Origin: Gammaproteobacteria bacterium UBA6968
GTDB lineage: Bacteria; Pseudomonadota; Gammaproteobacteria; Pseudomonadales; Azotimanducaceae
Reading direction: 5' to 3'
Length of the DNA stretch: 6,556 nucleotides
Assembly: GCA_002450255.1 (NCBI GenBank)
Contig: DJYW01000089.1
Coordinates: 1 to 6,556 of the forward strand
The notes under the pieces are model-generated. The model was not told where the DNA came from. It did no database searches and saw nothing but the letters and a program-made list of their open reading frames with translations. Every line of letters begins with the position of its first letter. Position 1 is the stretch's first letter. A program made the position numbers and the translations under genes. This document shows positions 1 through 6,556 of the stretch, one piece after another.

Positions 1-63
1 TAGATGAGGTAACCAGCAGGTCCGAGCCGAAGGCCGTGTAGGTTTCAGCTGTTACGAAAGAGA

Positions 64-738
64 TCAGGAAGCGCAGAGAGACTCTAATTGGTTATTTCGG
101 CGGATCCAGTTGACGAGACTACGCACGCTTTCTTCGTCTTTTCTCGCCTGCCACTTAGGCATTTCTGCGACACCGATGCCGCGATCAAAACAAGAGGTGT
201 AATTCTGGGTATCTCGCAACGTAGCCACTAACGGAATGTCGAGGCTATTGATGAACTTGAGTAGCGACTGGTAGACCACTGTATTCGACTTGACCCGGTT
301 AGCGATAATACCAACGCGTCTATCCGCATGCCGGAGCTTGGAAACAAGCAGCAGGTCGGAAATACACTTTACTGCGGCGTGAATATCTATCGCAGAAGGC
401 ATGACTGGTATCAGAATGGAATCAGCGCCGCGAGTTGCTTCCACCAATCCGGTACGGTCTAAAGCCGCTGGTGTATCGATCACAACGTAATCGCAATCTT
501 GTGGTGAACGCAGTTGGTAGGCACGCGTCACCCCGCCCGAAACCTCATAAGCGGCTATACCACGTATCGGGCGTCGTGAAAGCTCACGGCGCTCGAGCCA
601 GCGCATGCTTGAGCCCTGCGGGTCAAAATCCATTAAAGCCGGTGAGTGGCCAGCACTGGCCAACGCTGCAGCCATATTGGTCGCAACCGTCGTTTTCCCC
701 GATCCGCCCTTAGAATTTAAGACAACAATCCTGTGCAT
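64..738 (-). CDS. Orphan ParA/MinD-family partitioning-type ATPase
   Basis: This is a 224-residue cytoplasmic P-loop ATPase of the short ParA type, without an N-terminal helix-turn-helix. The deviant Walker A box KGGSGKTT is at residues 10-17, with signature lysine K10 and catalytic K15. DFDPQGSS follows at 37-44, and Walker B VVIDTPA at 85-91 (D88). ANRV near 146-149 fits the usual adenine-side loop. In this family ATP-dependent dimers bind DNA or membrane and position plasmids, chromosomes or protein complexes. I chose the ATG at 736-738 because the P-loop strand begins at once, as in relatives, and GGCAGG lies five bases upstream. In-frame ATGs at 816 and 822 would add 26 or 28 basic residues but lack a ribosome site. 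No parB or parS is visible, so the cargo is unknown. It lies downstream of trmJ on the same strand, 349 bases away. The family call is secure; the role is not. Confidence 0.9.
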   Translation of the reverse strand: MHRIVVLNSKGGSGKTTVATNMAAALASAGHSPALMDFDPQGSSMRWLERRELSRRPIRGIAAYEVSGGVTRAYQLRSPQDCDYVVIDTPAALDRTGLVEATRGADSILIPVMPSAIDIHAAVKCISDLLLVSKLRHADRRVGIIANRVKSNTVVYQSLLKFINSLDIPLVATLRDTQNYTSCFDRGIGVAEMPKWQARKDEESVRSLVNWIRRNNQLESLCAS

Positions 739-1087
739 AGAAGCCTGCCGTGTTGATACGTAAAGCCTAGCAGCCCTTTTGCGAAAAACAAGATCACTGC
801 GCTCGATGTTCGTCATAGTCATAAGCCGAAACTAAAATTTGCACCAAAGAAGAGACATGCGCGACTGCTACTAGCCGTATTAGCCGCAGCGTCACTAAGT
901 ATTCGGCGTAATAGCTGGGGACTTTAGATTTTCGAAACACTTTGGTTTTCCGCAAATAGCATGCCGTCCCGTAATTTTGGTCGCCTATACCTGAATCAAA
1001 CCACAAAAGGCGGCGCGAAAGATCACTCGCATTATGACAGTTACCATTCGAGACAGCCCCATCCGAGACAGCCCCACTCGAGCTAGA
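739..1087. other. Gene-poor spacer between trmJ and parA
   Basis: This 349-base stretch separates the trmJ stop from the chosen parA start. A 70-codon minus-strand open frame at 794-1006 looks spurious: it has no recognisable motif and its end overlaps the possible 5' extension of parA. I see no hairpin followed by a T tract behind trmJ, and no well-matched -35/-10 pair for parA. The only clear structure is the tandem duplication at 1047-1076. parA may be transcribed from a promoter here or by read-through from trmJ; the sequence does not decide between them. Confidence 0.5.
1047..1076. repeat. Tandem duplication of a 15-base unit
   Basis: Two adjacent 15-base units differ at one position: TTCGAGACAGCCCCA at 1047-1061 and TCCGAGACAGCCCCA at 1062-1076. 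A third, degenerate beginning (CTCGAG) follows at 1077-1082. The array ends 11 bases before the trmJ stop codon. It could be a replication-slippage duplication or a pair of direct binding sites; the sequence alone does not separate these. Confidence 0.8.
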
Positions 1088-1897
1088 TCAAGTCCGCTTG
1101 GTAGCGCTTAGCCGACGCAACACACCACGCAGAATCTGTACTTCAGTCTGATCCAACTGTTGCCTCACAAACATCCGCCGCAGACGGGTCATTGTATAAC
1201 CAGGATAATTCGGATCGACAAAACCGCTCGCATACAGGGTTTCCTCTAGCTGTTGCATAACGCCTTCGAACTGCTGCTGATTTGCCGGCGGTTTATCCCA
1301 AATGCGTCGTCCTAGCGGCGAGTCAGTCTCGGCTTGCTCGGCTTCCGCGCCGTCGTGTTCGACGCCATCAATTGAGTCTTTCGAGTATAGCGGTGCCTGA
1401 TCTTGCCGCCGCGAGTCGTACCCGCCGAAGAGTTCATAAGCTACCACCTGAACAGCCATCGCTAGATTTAAGGAGCCGTATACGGGCGAAGCGGGTATTT
1501 GCAAATGACACTGACATCGCTGTAACTCTTCGTTCGTAAGGCCGCTATCCTCGCGCCCAAACAAAATGGCCACTTGTGCCGATTGTGGCTGTTGCGCCAG
1601 CACATTCCAGATTTCTCTTGGTGTGATCACAGGCCATGGCACGTGCCGCAGCCGAGTGCTTGTACCAATCACGAAATGACTGTCGGCAATACTCTGCGCC
1701 ACGTCGCTCACCACTTCAGCTGTATCCAGCACGTCCAGCGCGCCCGCTGCGCGCCAGTCCGCCTGCGGATCGGGAAAACGCTGCGGGTTGACTAAGGACA
1801 GCCGGCTCAAACCCATGGTTTTCATGGCGCGCGCCGCGCCGCCGATGTTGCCTGGATGACTAGGCTCGACTAACACAATTTTGATTTGGTCTAACAC
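1088..1897 (-). CDS. trmJ: tRNA (cytidine/uridine-32-2'-O)-methyltransferase TrmJ
   Basis: This SPOUT-family enzyme (269 residues; E. coli TrmJ is about 246) methylates the 2'-hydroxyl of nucleotide 32 in the anticodon loop of several tRNAs, using S-adenosylmethionine. The N-terminal motif VEPSHPGNIGGAARAMK spans residues 10-26, with the conserved arginine at R23. The knotted cofactor-binding region follows, with LFGREDSGLTNEE at 112-124 and SLNLAMAVQVVAYE at 142-155. A C-terminal helical region containing LRRMF and LRGVLRRL (about 205-264) matches the family. The linker at about 161-205 is acidic and longer than in E. coli. The start is GTG: an in-frame TGA directly precedes it, and AAGGTGG sits eight bases upstream, so no earlier start is possible. 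It is divergent from suhB, a common pairing in gammaproteobacteria. Confidence 0.95.
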   Translation of the reverse strand: MLDQIKIVLVEPSHPGNIGGAARAMKTMGLSRLSLVNPQRFPDPQADWRAAGALDVLDTAEVVSDVAQSIADSHFVIGTSTRLRHVPWPVITPREIWNVLAQQPQSAQVAILFGREDSGLTNEELQRCQCHLQIPASPVYGSLNLAMAVQVVAYELFGGYDSRRQDQAPLYSKDSIDGVEHDGAEAEQAETDSPLGRRIWDKPPANQQQFEGVMQQLEETLYASGFVDPNYPGYTMTRLRRMFVRQQLDQTEVQILRGVLRRLSATKRT

Positions 1898-2024
1898 TCA
1901 ATGAACCACCTTGTTAAGCCACACAAAGCACAGTATCTGTCCTGTTTAACTGAATCTGATTGGCTTGCAGAGCTTGAAGCCGTAGCATGCAAAGCGCCGC
2001 ATCATGCCAACTAAGGACAACCAC
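1898..2024. promoter_or_regulatory. Divergent trmJ/suhB promoter region
   Basis: This 127-base spacer must hold the start signals for both genes unless they are read from further away. On the plus strand TTGTTA (1911-1916) and TATCTG (1934-1939) are 17 bases apart and form a weak sigma-70 candidate for suhB. The -35 hexamer overlaps the trmJ ribosome binding site (1906-1912). A short dyad, ACAG-TAT-CTGT, covers 1930-1940 around the candidate -10. I see no good hexamer pair for trmJ. The promoter role follows from gene orientation; the exact hexamers are a guess. Confidence 0.4.
2013..2017 (+). promoter_or_regulatory. suhB ribosome binding site
   Basis: AAGGA lies seven bases before the ATG at 2025. 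It selects that codon over the in-frame ATG at 2004, which has no comparable site and would add seven residues not found at the start of E. coli SuhB. Confidence 0.8.
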
Positions 2025-2807
2025 ATGCAACCAATGGCGAACATTGCACTTCGCGCAGCGCGCAAAGCGTCAGACTACCTGACAGTCGCGTTTGGCCGGC
2101 CGGACTCATTCGAGGTAACCAGTAAAGCTCGCAATGACTTTGTGTCCAACGTTGATCGCACGGCCGAATCCATCATCATCGAACAAATTCGGGAAACCTA
2201 TCCTAACCACGGCATCATCGCAGAAGAATCTGGTTTGCATGAGGCCAACAGCGAATTTACCTGGGTCATTGACCCGTTAGATGGAACTCTGAATTTCCTT
2301 CAGGGTATTCCGCACTTCGCGATTTCGATCGGCGTCATCAAAGGCCGTCATTACGAGCACGGCGTTATCGTTGATCCTTTAAACAACGAAGAGTTTGTTG
2401 CCAGCAGAGGTGCCGGTGCCCAGCTAAATGGCAAACGCATTCGCGTCAGTGGCCGCGCAAAGCTGGAAGAATGCGTGCTTAGCAGCGGGATTCCACCCGG
2501 CGCCGTATCGACCCGTCTGGAAGACTATAGCCGCAGCCTCAATCAACTCACCGGCACCTGTCGCGGTATGCGACGCATGGGTAGCGCCGCTTTGGACCTC
2601 GCCTATGTAGCCGCTGGCCGGACCGACGGCTTCTTTGAGATGGGGCTGAGTCGCTGGGATATCGCAGCAGGGATTGTAATCGTTAGGGAAGCCGGCGGGT
2701 TTATTAGCGATTTTCAGGGCGGCGAGGGCTTTTGGGATTCGGGCGATATCGTAGCCATCACCCCTAAATGTTTCCGTCCTTTAATTCAGATACTCAACCA
2801 AAACTAG
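2025..2807 (+). CDS. suhB: Inositol-1-monophosphatase family protein SuhB
   Basis: This 260-residue cytoplasmic protein (E. coli SuhB is 267) has the Mg2+-dependent phosphatase fold that hydrolyses inositol-1-phosphate and related substrates. In E. coli SuhB also binds the NusA-containing antitermination complex that transcribes and helps fold rRNA; whether that holds here is inference. The metal and catalytic motifs are AEESG at residues 66-70, DPLDGT at 83-88, and WDIAAG at 211-216 with D212. GSAALDLAYVAAGRTDGFFE (186-205) is close to the E. coli sequence. The second threonine of the usual DGTTNF is leucine (L89), a deviation next to the active site; the first threonine, which contacts metal and water in the human enzyme, is kept. 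The N-terminus MQPMANIALRAARKA aligns directly with E. coli SuhB, supporting the start at 2025. The gene converges on secF and is divergent from trmJ. Confidence 0.95.
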   Translation: MQPMANIALRAARKASDYLTVAFGRPDSFEVTSKARNDFVSNVDRTAESIIIEQIRETYPNHGIIAEESGLHEANSEFTWVIDPLDGTLNFLQGIPHFAISIGVIKGRHYEHGVIVDPLNNEEFVASRGAGAQLNGKRIRVSGRAKLEECVLSSGIPPGAVSTRLEDYSRSLNQLTGTCRGMRRMGSAALDLAYVAAGRTDGFFEMGLSRWDIAAGIVIVREAGGFISDFQGGEGFWDSGDIVAITPKCFRPLIQILNQN

Positions 2808-2989
2808 AGTCCACCCGAAGGTGCGACCACAGTCAGCGCTTCACAACTGCGCAAAGACAAGACCGGCTACTGGTTTACCTGGTGAGCTGCTTCAACCCGT
2901 TAGCAGGGCGTTAAGACCGAGCTCGTGTTATTCGAGCCGCTGTCAGCGATAAGAAAAGAAATGGCAACGAGACATAACAGCCACTTGAG
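2808..2989. other. Convergent spacer between suhB and secF
   Basis: This 182-base stretch lies between two converging genes, where a bidirectional terminator would be expected. Two short dyads are present: GCTCG/CGAGC at 2921-2937 with a seven-base loop, and CGCTG-T-CAGCG at 2938-2948. Neither is followed by a T tract on the strand it would serve. The A-rich run just after them (2949-2961) reads as T-rich on the minus strand but lies before the hairpins there, so the arrangement is not a canonical intrinsic terminator. No complete gene is visible. The suhB frame stays open for 25 codons past its stop. Confidence 0.4.
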
Positions 2990-3919
2990 CTAAGGATAGC
3001 TTCCGTCTTCGTTGCCCTGCTCGCCGGTCTCTGGTGGCAACAGATCTTCTCTGGTCAGATCCATCGCAAGCAAAACGTTAGCCGCGACATAAATGGAAGA
3101 ATACGTACCAACCAAAACGCCCAAAGACAATGCTAAAGCAAATCCGCGAATCACCTCGCCTCCAGCGAAAAGCAGCGCTAACAATACTAATAAGGTGGTT
3201 AAAGACGTTACCAAGGTGCGGCCCAAAGTCTGATTCAGTGAGAGGTTAATGATGTCAAACGGACGCATCCGGTGCAGCTTACGAAAGTTCTCGCGGATAC
3301 GATCGCTCACGACAATGGTGTCGTTCAGCGAATAGCCGATCACCGCCAAGAGGGCTGCCAGCACGGTAAGGTCGAAGGTCCAGCGAAACACCGCAAAAAA
3401 GCCCAGGACAATTATCACGTCGTGGGCCAACGCCGTTACCGCACCAACGGAAAACTGCTTCGTAAAACGCAGCAATATATAAATCATGACGACGATCAGC
3501 GCCGCCAACAAAGCCAAGCCGCCATTCTCGGTGAGCTCTTGCCCAACAGCCGGCCCGACATAACTCGATTGACGCAGATAAACCTCTGGAAACTGCTGCT
3601 GCAGCGATGCAAAGATCGCGTCACCCAACTCAGACTGATTGTCCGCTGTCTGCGGCGGCATACGAATCAGGAGGTCTTTGTTAGAACCGAAGTACTGTAC
3701 CGTGCCGTCGTTAAATCCTGAGCTCTCCAGAGACTGACGCACGTCATCCGGTCTAACCTCTTCCGCAAAACCGACCTCCACCAGAGAACCGCCGGTGAAA
3801 TCGAGGCCCATATTCAAGCCGCCCAAACTGAGGGACCCGACCGAAATTACCAACAGAATGCCGGAAATAATGGTGGCAATCTTACGCTTGCTCATAAAAT
3901 CGAAGCTTGGCACGTTCAT
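2990..3919 (-). CDS. secF: Protein translocase subunit SecF
   Basis: This 309-residue inner-membrane protein pairs with SecD to pull preproteins out of SecYEG using the proton gradient. The first membrane helix is at about 13-33, followed by the periplasmic start motif LDFTGG (39-44) and a short periplasmic domain. SYVGPAVGQEL (119-129) precedes a five-helix membrane bundle (about 133-151, 158-177, 184-204, 236-252, 259-283). The hallmark SLNDTIVVSDRIREN is at 197-211. R234 in TLGRT matches the helix arginine implicated in proton transfer in SecDF studies. Length and architecture are normal for the family; E. coli SecF also has VVSDRIREN. The start codon shares an ATGA with the secD stop (four-base overlap), and the upstream ribosome site is poor. 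This suggests translational coupling to secD. The tail after residue 290 is acidic and proline-containing. Confidence 0.97.
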   Translation of the reverse strand: MNVPSFDFMSKRKIATIISGILLVISVGSLSLGGLNMGLDFTGGSLVEVGFAEEVRPDDVRQSLESSGFNDGTVQYFGSNKDLLIRMPPQTADNQSELGDAIFASLQQQFPEVYLRQSSYVGPAVGQELTENGGLALLAALIVVMIYILLRFTKQFSVGAVTALAHDVIIVLGFFAVFRWTFDLTVLAALLAVIGYSLNDTIVVSDRIRENFRKLHRMRPFDIINLSLNQTLGRTLVTSLTTLLVLLALLFAGGEVIRGFALALSLGVLVGTYSSIYVAANVLLAMDLTREDLLPPETGEQGNEDGSYP

Positions 3920-5844
3920 ATCTTCAAGGATTCCAATTTGCGTCGGCCATACATCAAATTAATGACTCCGCGTGTCACCAATATCGCGGTGAACATAGAA
4001 GTCGCGATACCTACCGCTAACGTCACGGCGAAGCCGCGTACCGGACCGCTACCGATTGACAGCAAGATAATGGCAACAAAGAAGGTGGTGACGTTGGCAT
4101 CTGTAATGGTCAACAGCGCGCGATCAAACCCCGCTTGTATGGCCTGCTGAGGTGCAAGTTCTTTAAGCTCCTCACGAATGCGCGAAAAAATAAGCACATT
4201 TGCATCCACCGCCATACCAACGGTTAAAACGATACCTGCAATACCAGGCAACGTTAGCGTTGCACCGAGGACCGACATGATTGCCACTAACAGCATTAGG
4301 TTGGTCGTCAGCGCGATATTGGCGGCCAGCCCGAACCATCGGTAATACACCAGCATAAACAGCAAAACGCAGACAAATCCGAAAGTGACCGAGCGCCAAC
4401 CGCGGCTGATATTTTCATCACCAAGCTGCGCGCCGATCGTGCGTTCTTCTACAATGTACATGGGTGCCGCAAGCGCACCGGCGCGAAGCAGCAGCGCTAA
4501 ATCCTGAGCCTCACGCAAATCTAGACCCGTGATGCGAAAACTAAATCCAAGCGCAGCCTGAATAGTCGCGACGGATATAAGGCGGCGTTCTTCGACGGTA
4601 TAAAACTCAGTCACGGTTTCACCATCGACCTCGCGCGTGCGCTTACGTGGCTTCTGTTCGATAAACAAAATGGCCATGGCGCGACCGATATTATCCTTGG
4701 TTGCCGCATTCATTTTGCGACCGCCTTCGTTATCCAATTCTATGTTGACTTGTGGTTGGCTGGTTTCGGCGTCGTACCCCTGCTGCGCATCCTGCACATT
4801 GTTACCAGTCACAATATTGCGTCGTAAGATCTCCTGGGCACGCCCCTGGTAGTCGTAAGACTCGATTTGTGAGCGGCGTGACGCCGGCGCTGCGGCAAGC
4901 CGAAATTCCAAATTCGCAAACTTGTTGAGGATTTCTTTCGCTCGAGCGCTGTCTTGTATGCCCGGCAAATCGACCACGATACGCGATCGACCTAACCGCT
5001 GTACTTGCGGTTCAGAAACGCCGAGCTCGTTCACTCGGTTACGCAAACTGGTCAAGTTCTGGCTGATCGCGCGGTCTTCCAGCGAAGCCACTTTCTCTTC
5101 TGTCAGGGTGAATGTGAGGCCCGGATTACCTTCTACATCTCGCTCTGAGACCAGAAAGTCGACATAGTCAGTGAGTGCCGTGCGCGCGTTATCGCGGTCG
5201 TCGGCGTTGCGAAAGCTGATTCGAATGGCTTGATCGTCGACCCACTTGCGTCCAGGTATGAACCGGATTCTTTCGTCTATGAGCTTATCGCGCATGCCCT
5301 CGGCAGTATCGCGAACCAGGCGATCCAGGTAATCCTGCATATTCACTTGTAGGAGGAAGTGAGCGCCGCCGAACAAATCCAATCCAAGCGACATGGGCTT
5401 TGCGCCCAAATCCTGTAACCACTGTGGTGTGGTACTGGCTTGCGCAAGCGCAATAACATAACTGCCCTGATCTCGATTTAGGCGTGCTGCAGCGACCTCC
5501 TGAGCCCGCAATCTCGCTTCGTCGTCGGCAAAACTCACCAGCAGCTGATCGCCATCCAAAGTCGCTTCTAGCGGCTGGATAGCTGCATCGGCCAACGCTT
5601 GCTCAAGAATCCGCACGGTGCTTTGGGTGACGGGTACGCTGGCATCCAGGGAACGGATTTGAATAGCGGGCAGCGGCGGGAATAAATTTGGAGCGGCGTA
5701 GATGGCACCCAAAGTGATTGCTATGGCGATCAGCACGTACTGCCAAAGACTGAAGGTATTGAGTTTATCGCCACCCGTTCCCCGCGGACGATTCCCGCCA
5801 AACAAACCTAGCGGTGGTGGGTCTACGCCTTCAGCCACTTGCAT
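3916..5844 (-). CDS. secD: Protein translocase subunit SecD
   Basis: This 642-residue inner-membrane protein (E. coli SecD is about 615) acts with SecF and YajC in proton-driven protein export. After an unusual Gly/Pro-rich extension (about 1-28), the first membrane helix is at 35-52. The motif SLGLDLFGGAHFLL is at 152-165. A large periplasmic region carries NLTSLRNRVNELGVSEPQVQ (263-282) and IVVDLPGIQD (289-298). Five helices follow within about 485-630, including GMAVDANVLIF (543-553), where D547 corresponds to the aspartate required for proton flow. The usual FERIREEL reads FSRIREEL. The ATG at 5842-5844 has GGAGA only three bases upstream; the GTG at codon 3 has nine-base spacing and may be used instead. 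No good start lies closer to the first helix, so the extension is probably translated. It is 45 bases downstream of yajC and overlaps secF. Confidence 0.97.
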   Translation of the reverse strand: MQVAEGVDPPPLGLFGGNRPRGTGGDKLNTFSLWQYVLIAIAITLGAIYAAPNLFPPLPAIQIRSLDASVPVTQSTVRILEQALADAAIQPLEATLDGDQLLVSFADDEARLRAQEVAAARLNRDQGSYVIALAQASTTPQWLQDLGAKPMSLGLDLFGGAHFLLQVNMQDYLDRLVRDTAEGMRDKLIDERIRFIPGRKWVDDQAIRISFRNADDRDNARTALTDYVDFLVSERDVEGNPGLTFTLTEEKVASLEDRAISQNLTSLRNRVNELGVSEPQVQRLGRSRIVVDLPGIQDSARAKEILNKFANLEFRLAAAPASRRSQIESYDYQGRAQEILRRNIVTGNNVQDAQQGYDAETSQPQVNIELDNEGGRKMNAATKDNIGRAMAILFIEQKPRKRTREVDGETVTEFYTVEERRLISVATIQAALGFSFRITGLDLREAQDLALLLRAGALAAPMYIVEERTIGAQLGDENISRGWRSVTFGFVCVLLFMLVYYRWFGLAANIALTTNLMLLVAIMSVLGATLTLPGIAGIVLTVGMAVDANVLIFSRIREELKELAPQQAIQAGFDRALLTITDANVTTFFVAIILLSIGSGPVRGFAVTLAVGIATSMFTAILVTRGVINLMYGRRKLESLKI

Positions 5845-5860
5845 GCATCTCCATTGAGCC

Positions 5861-5880
5861 GGGCACCGCGACGGTTACCC
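5861..5880 (-). promoter_or_regulatory. Possible RNA hairpin before secD
   Basis: The transcript can fold a seven-base-pair hairpin in the yajC-secD gap. An inner stem ACCG/CGGU closes a three-base loop, then an asymmetric internal loop, then an outer GGG/CCC stem. It ends eight bases before the GGAGA (5848-5852) of secD and begins nine bases after the yajC stop. It has no U tract, so it is not a terminator. It could affect secD translation or mRNA stability, or be chance in a G+C-rich gap. Confidence 0.25.
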
Positions 5881-5889
5881 AGAGCTAGA

Positions 5890-6556
<667 letters not shown>

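Noticed and set aside
739..822. Longer parA start at 822 or 816
   Set aside because: It would add 26 or 28 basic residues before a P-loop strand that normally opens the protein, and no ribosome site precedes either ATG. The ATG at 736-738 has GGCAGG with five-base spacing.
794..1006. Minus-strand open frame of 70 codons between trmJ and parA
   Set aside because: No ribosome site was evident, no family motif is visible, the composition is not protein-like, and it overlaps the possible 5' extension of parA. Best read as chance.
2921..2948. Intrinsic terminator for suhB or secF
   Set aside because: Two short dyads exist, but neither has a T tract on the correct side, and the stems are only about five base pairs.
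3272..3721. 149-codon plus-strand open frame inside secF
   Set aside because: It lies wholly antisense to a well-conserved membrane protein gene, shows no family motif, and is a shadow of secF codon composition.
4185..4190. Run of six A (six U in the secD mRNA) as a programmed frameshift site
   Set aside because: The run is not in the heptamer phase needed for -1 slippage, and SecD reads through in one frame with conserved sequence on both sides.
4172..4399. 75-codon minus-strand open frame within secD in another frame
   Set aside because: It overlaps the conserved SecD helices, with no ribosome site or motif. The SecD frame is intact, so this is not evidence of a frameshift.

Overview
The window is a conserved housekeeping stretch of a gammaproteobacterial chromosome with a base composition of roughly half G+C. 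I base this on the gene content and order: tgt, yajC, secD and secF run together on the minus strand and converge on suhB (+), and suhB is divergent from trmJ (-). As I recall, Pseudomonas-type gammaproteobacteria share this order, whereas in E. coli the sec block and the suhB/trmJ pair lie apart. I cannot assign a genus. In Pseudomonas-like genomes trmJ is followed by cysE/iscR; here it is followed by a stand-alone ParA-type ATPase gene.

Layout from right to left along the minus-strand operon: the C-terminal third of tgt (tRNA-guanine transglycosylase, cut by the window edge) overlaps the start of yajC. A 45-base gap with a small hairpin follows, then secD, whose stop overlaps the secF start in an ATGA arrangement. 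A 182-base convergent spacer without a convincing terminator separates secF from suhB. A 127-base divergent spacer separates suhB from trmJ. Beyond trmJ is a 349-base stretch without a supported gene, containing a 15-base tandem duplication, then parA. The last 63 bases are unresolved flank.

Functionally, YajC, SecD and SecF form the membrane complex that assists SecYEG translocation using the proton gradient. Tgt and TrmJ are both tRNA modification enzymes (queuosine at position 34 and 2'-O-methylation at position 32). SuhB is an inositol-monophosphatase-fold protein that in E. coli also joins the rRNA antitermination complex. ParA is a deviant Walker-A ATPase with no ParB partner in view.

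I do not see a clearly undescribed system. The points most worth a second look are a roughly 28-residue Gly/Pro-rich N-terminal extension of SecD with an Asp-Pro-Pro-Pro motif, the hairpin just upstream of the secD ribosome binding site, the orphan ParA, and the tandem repeat between trmJ and parA.
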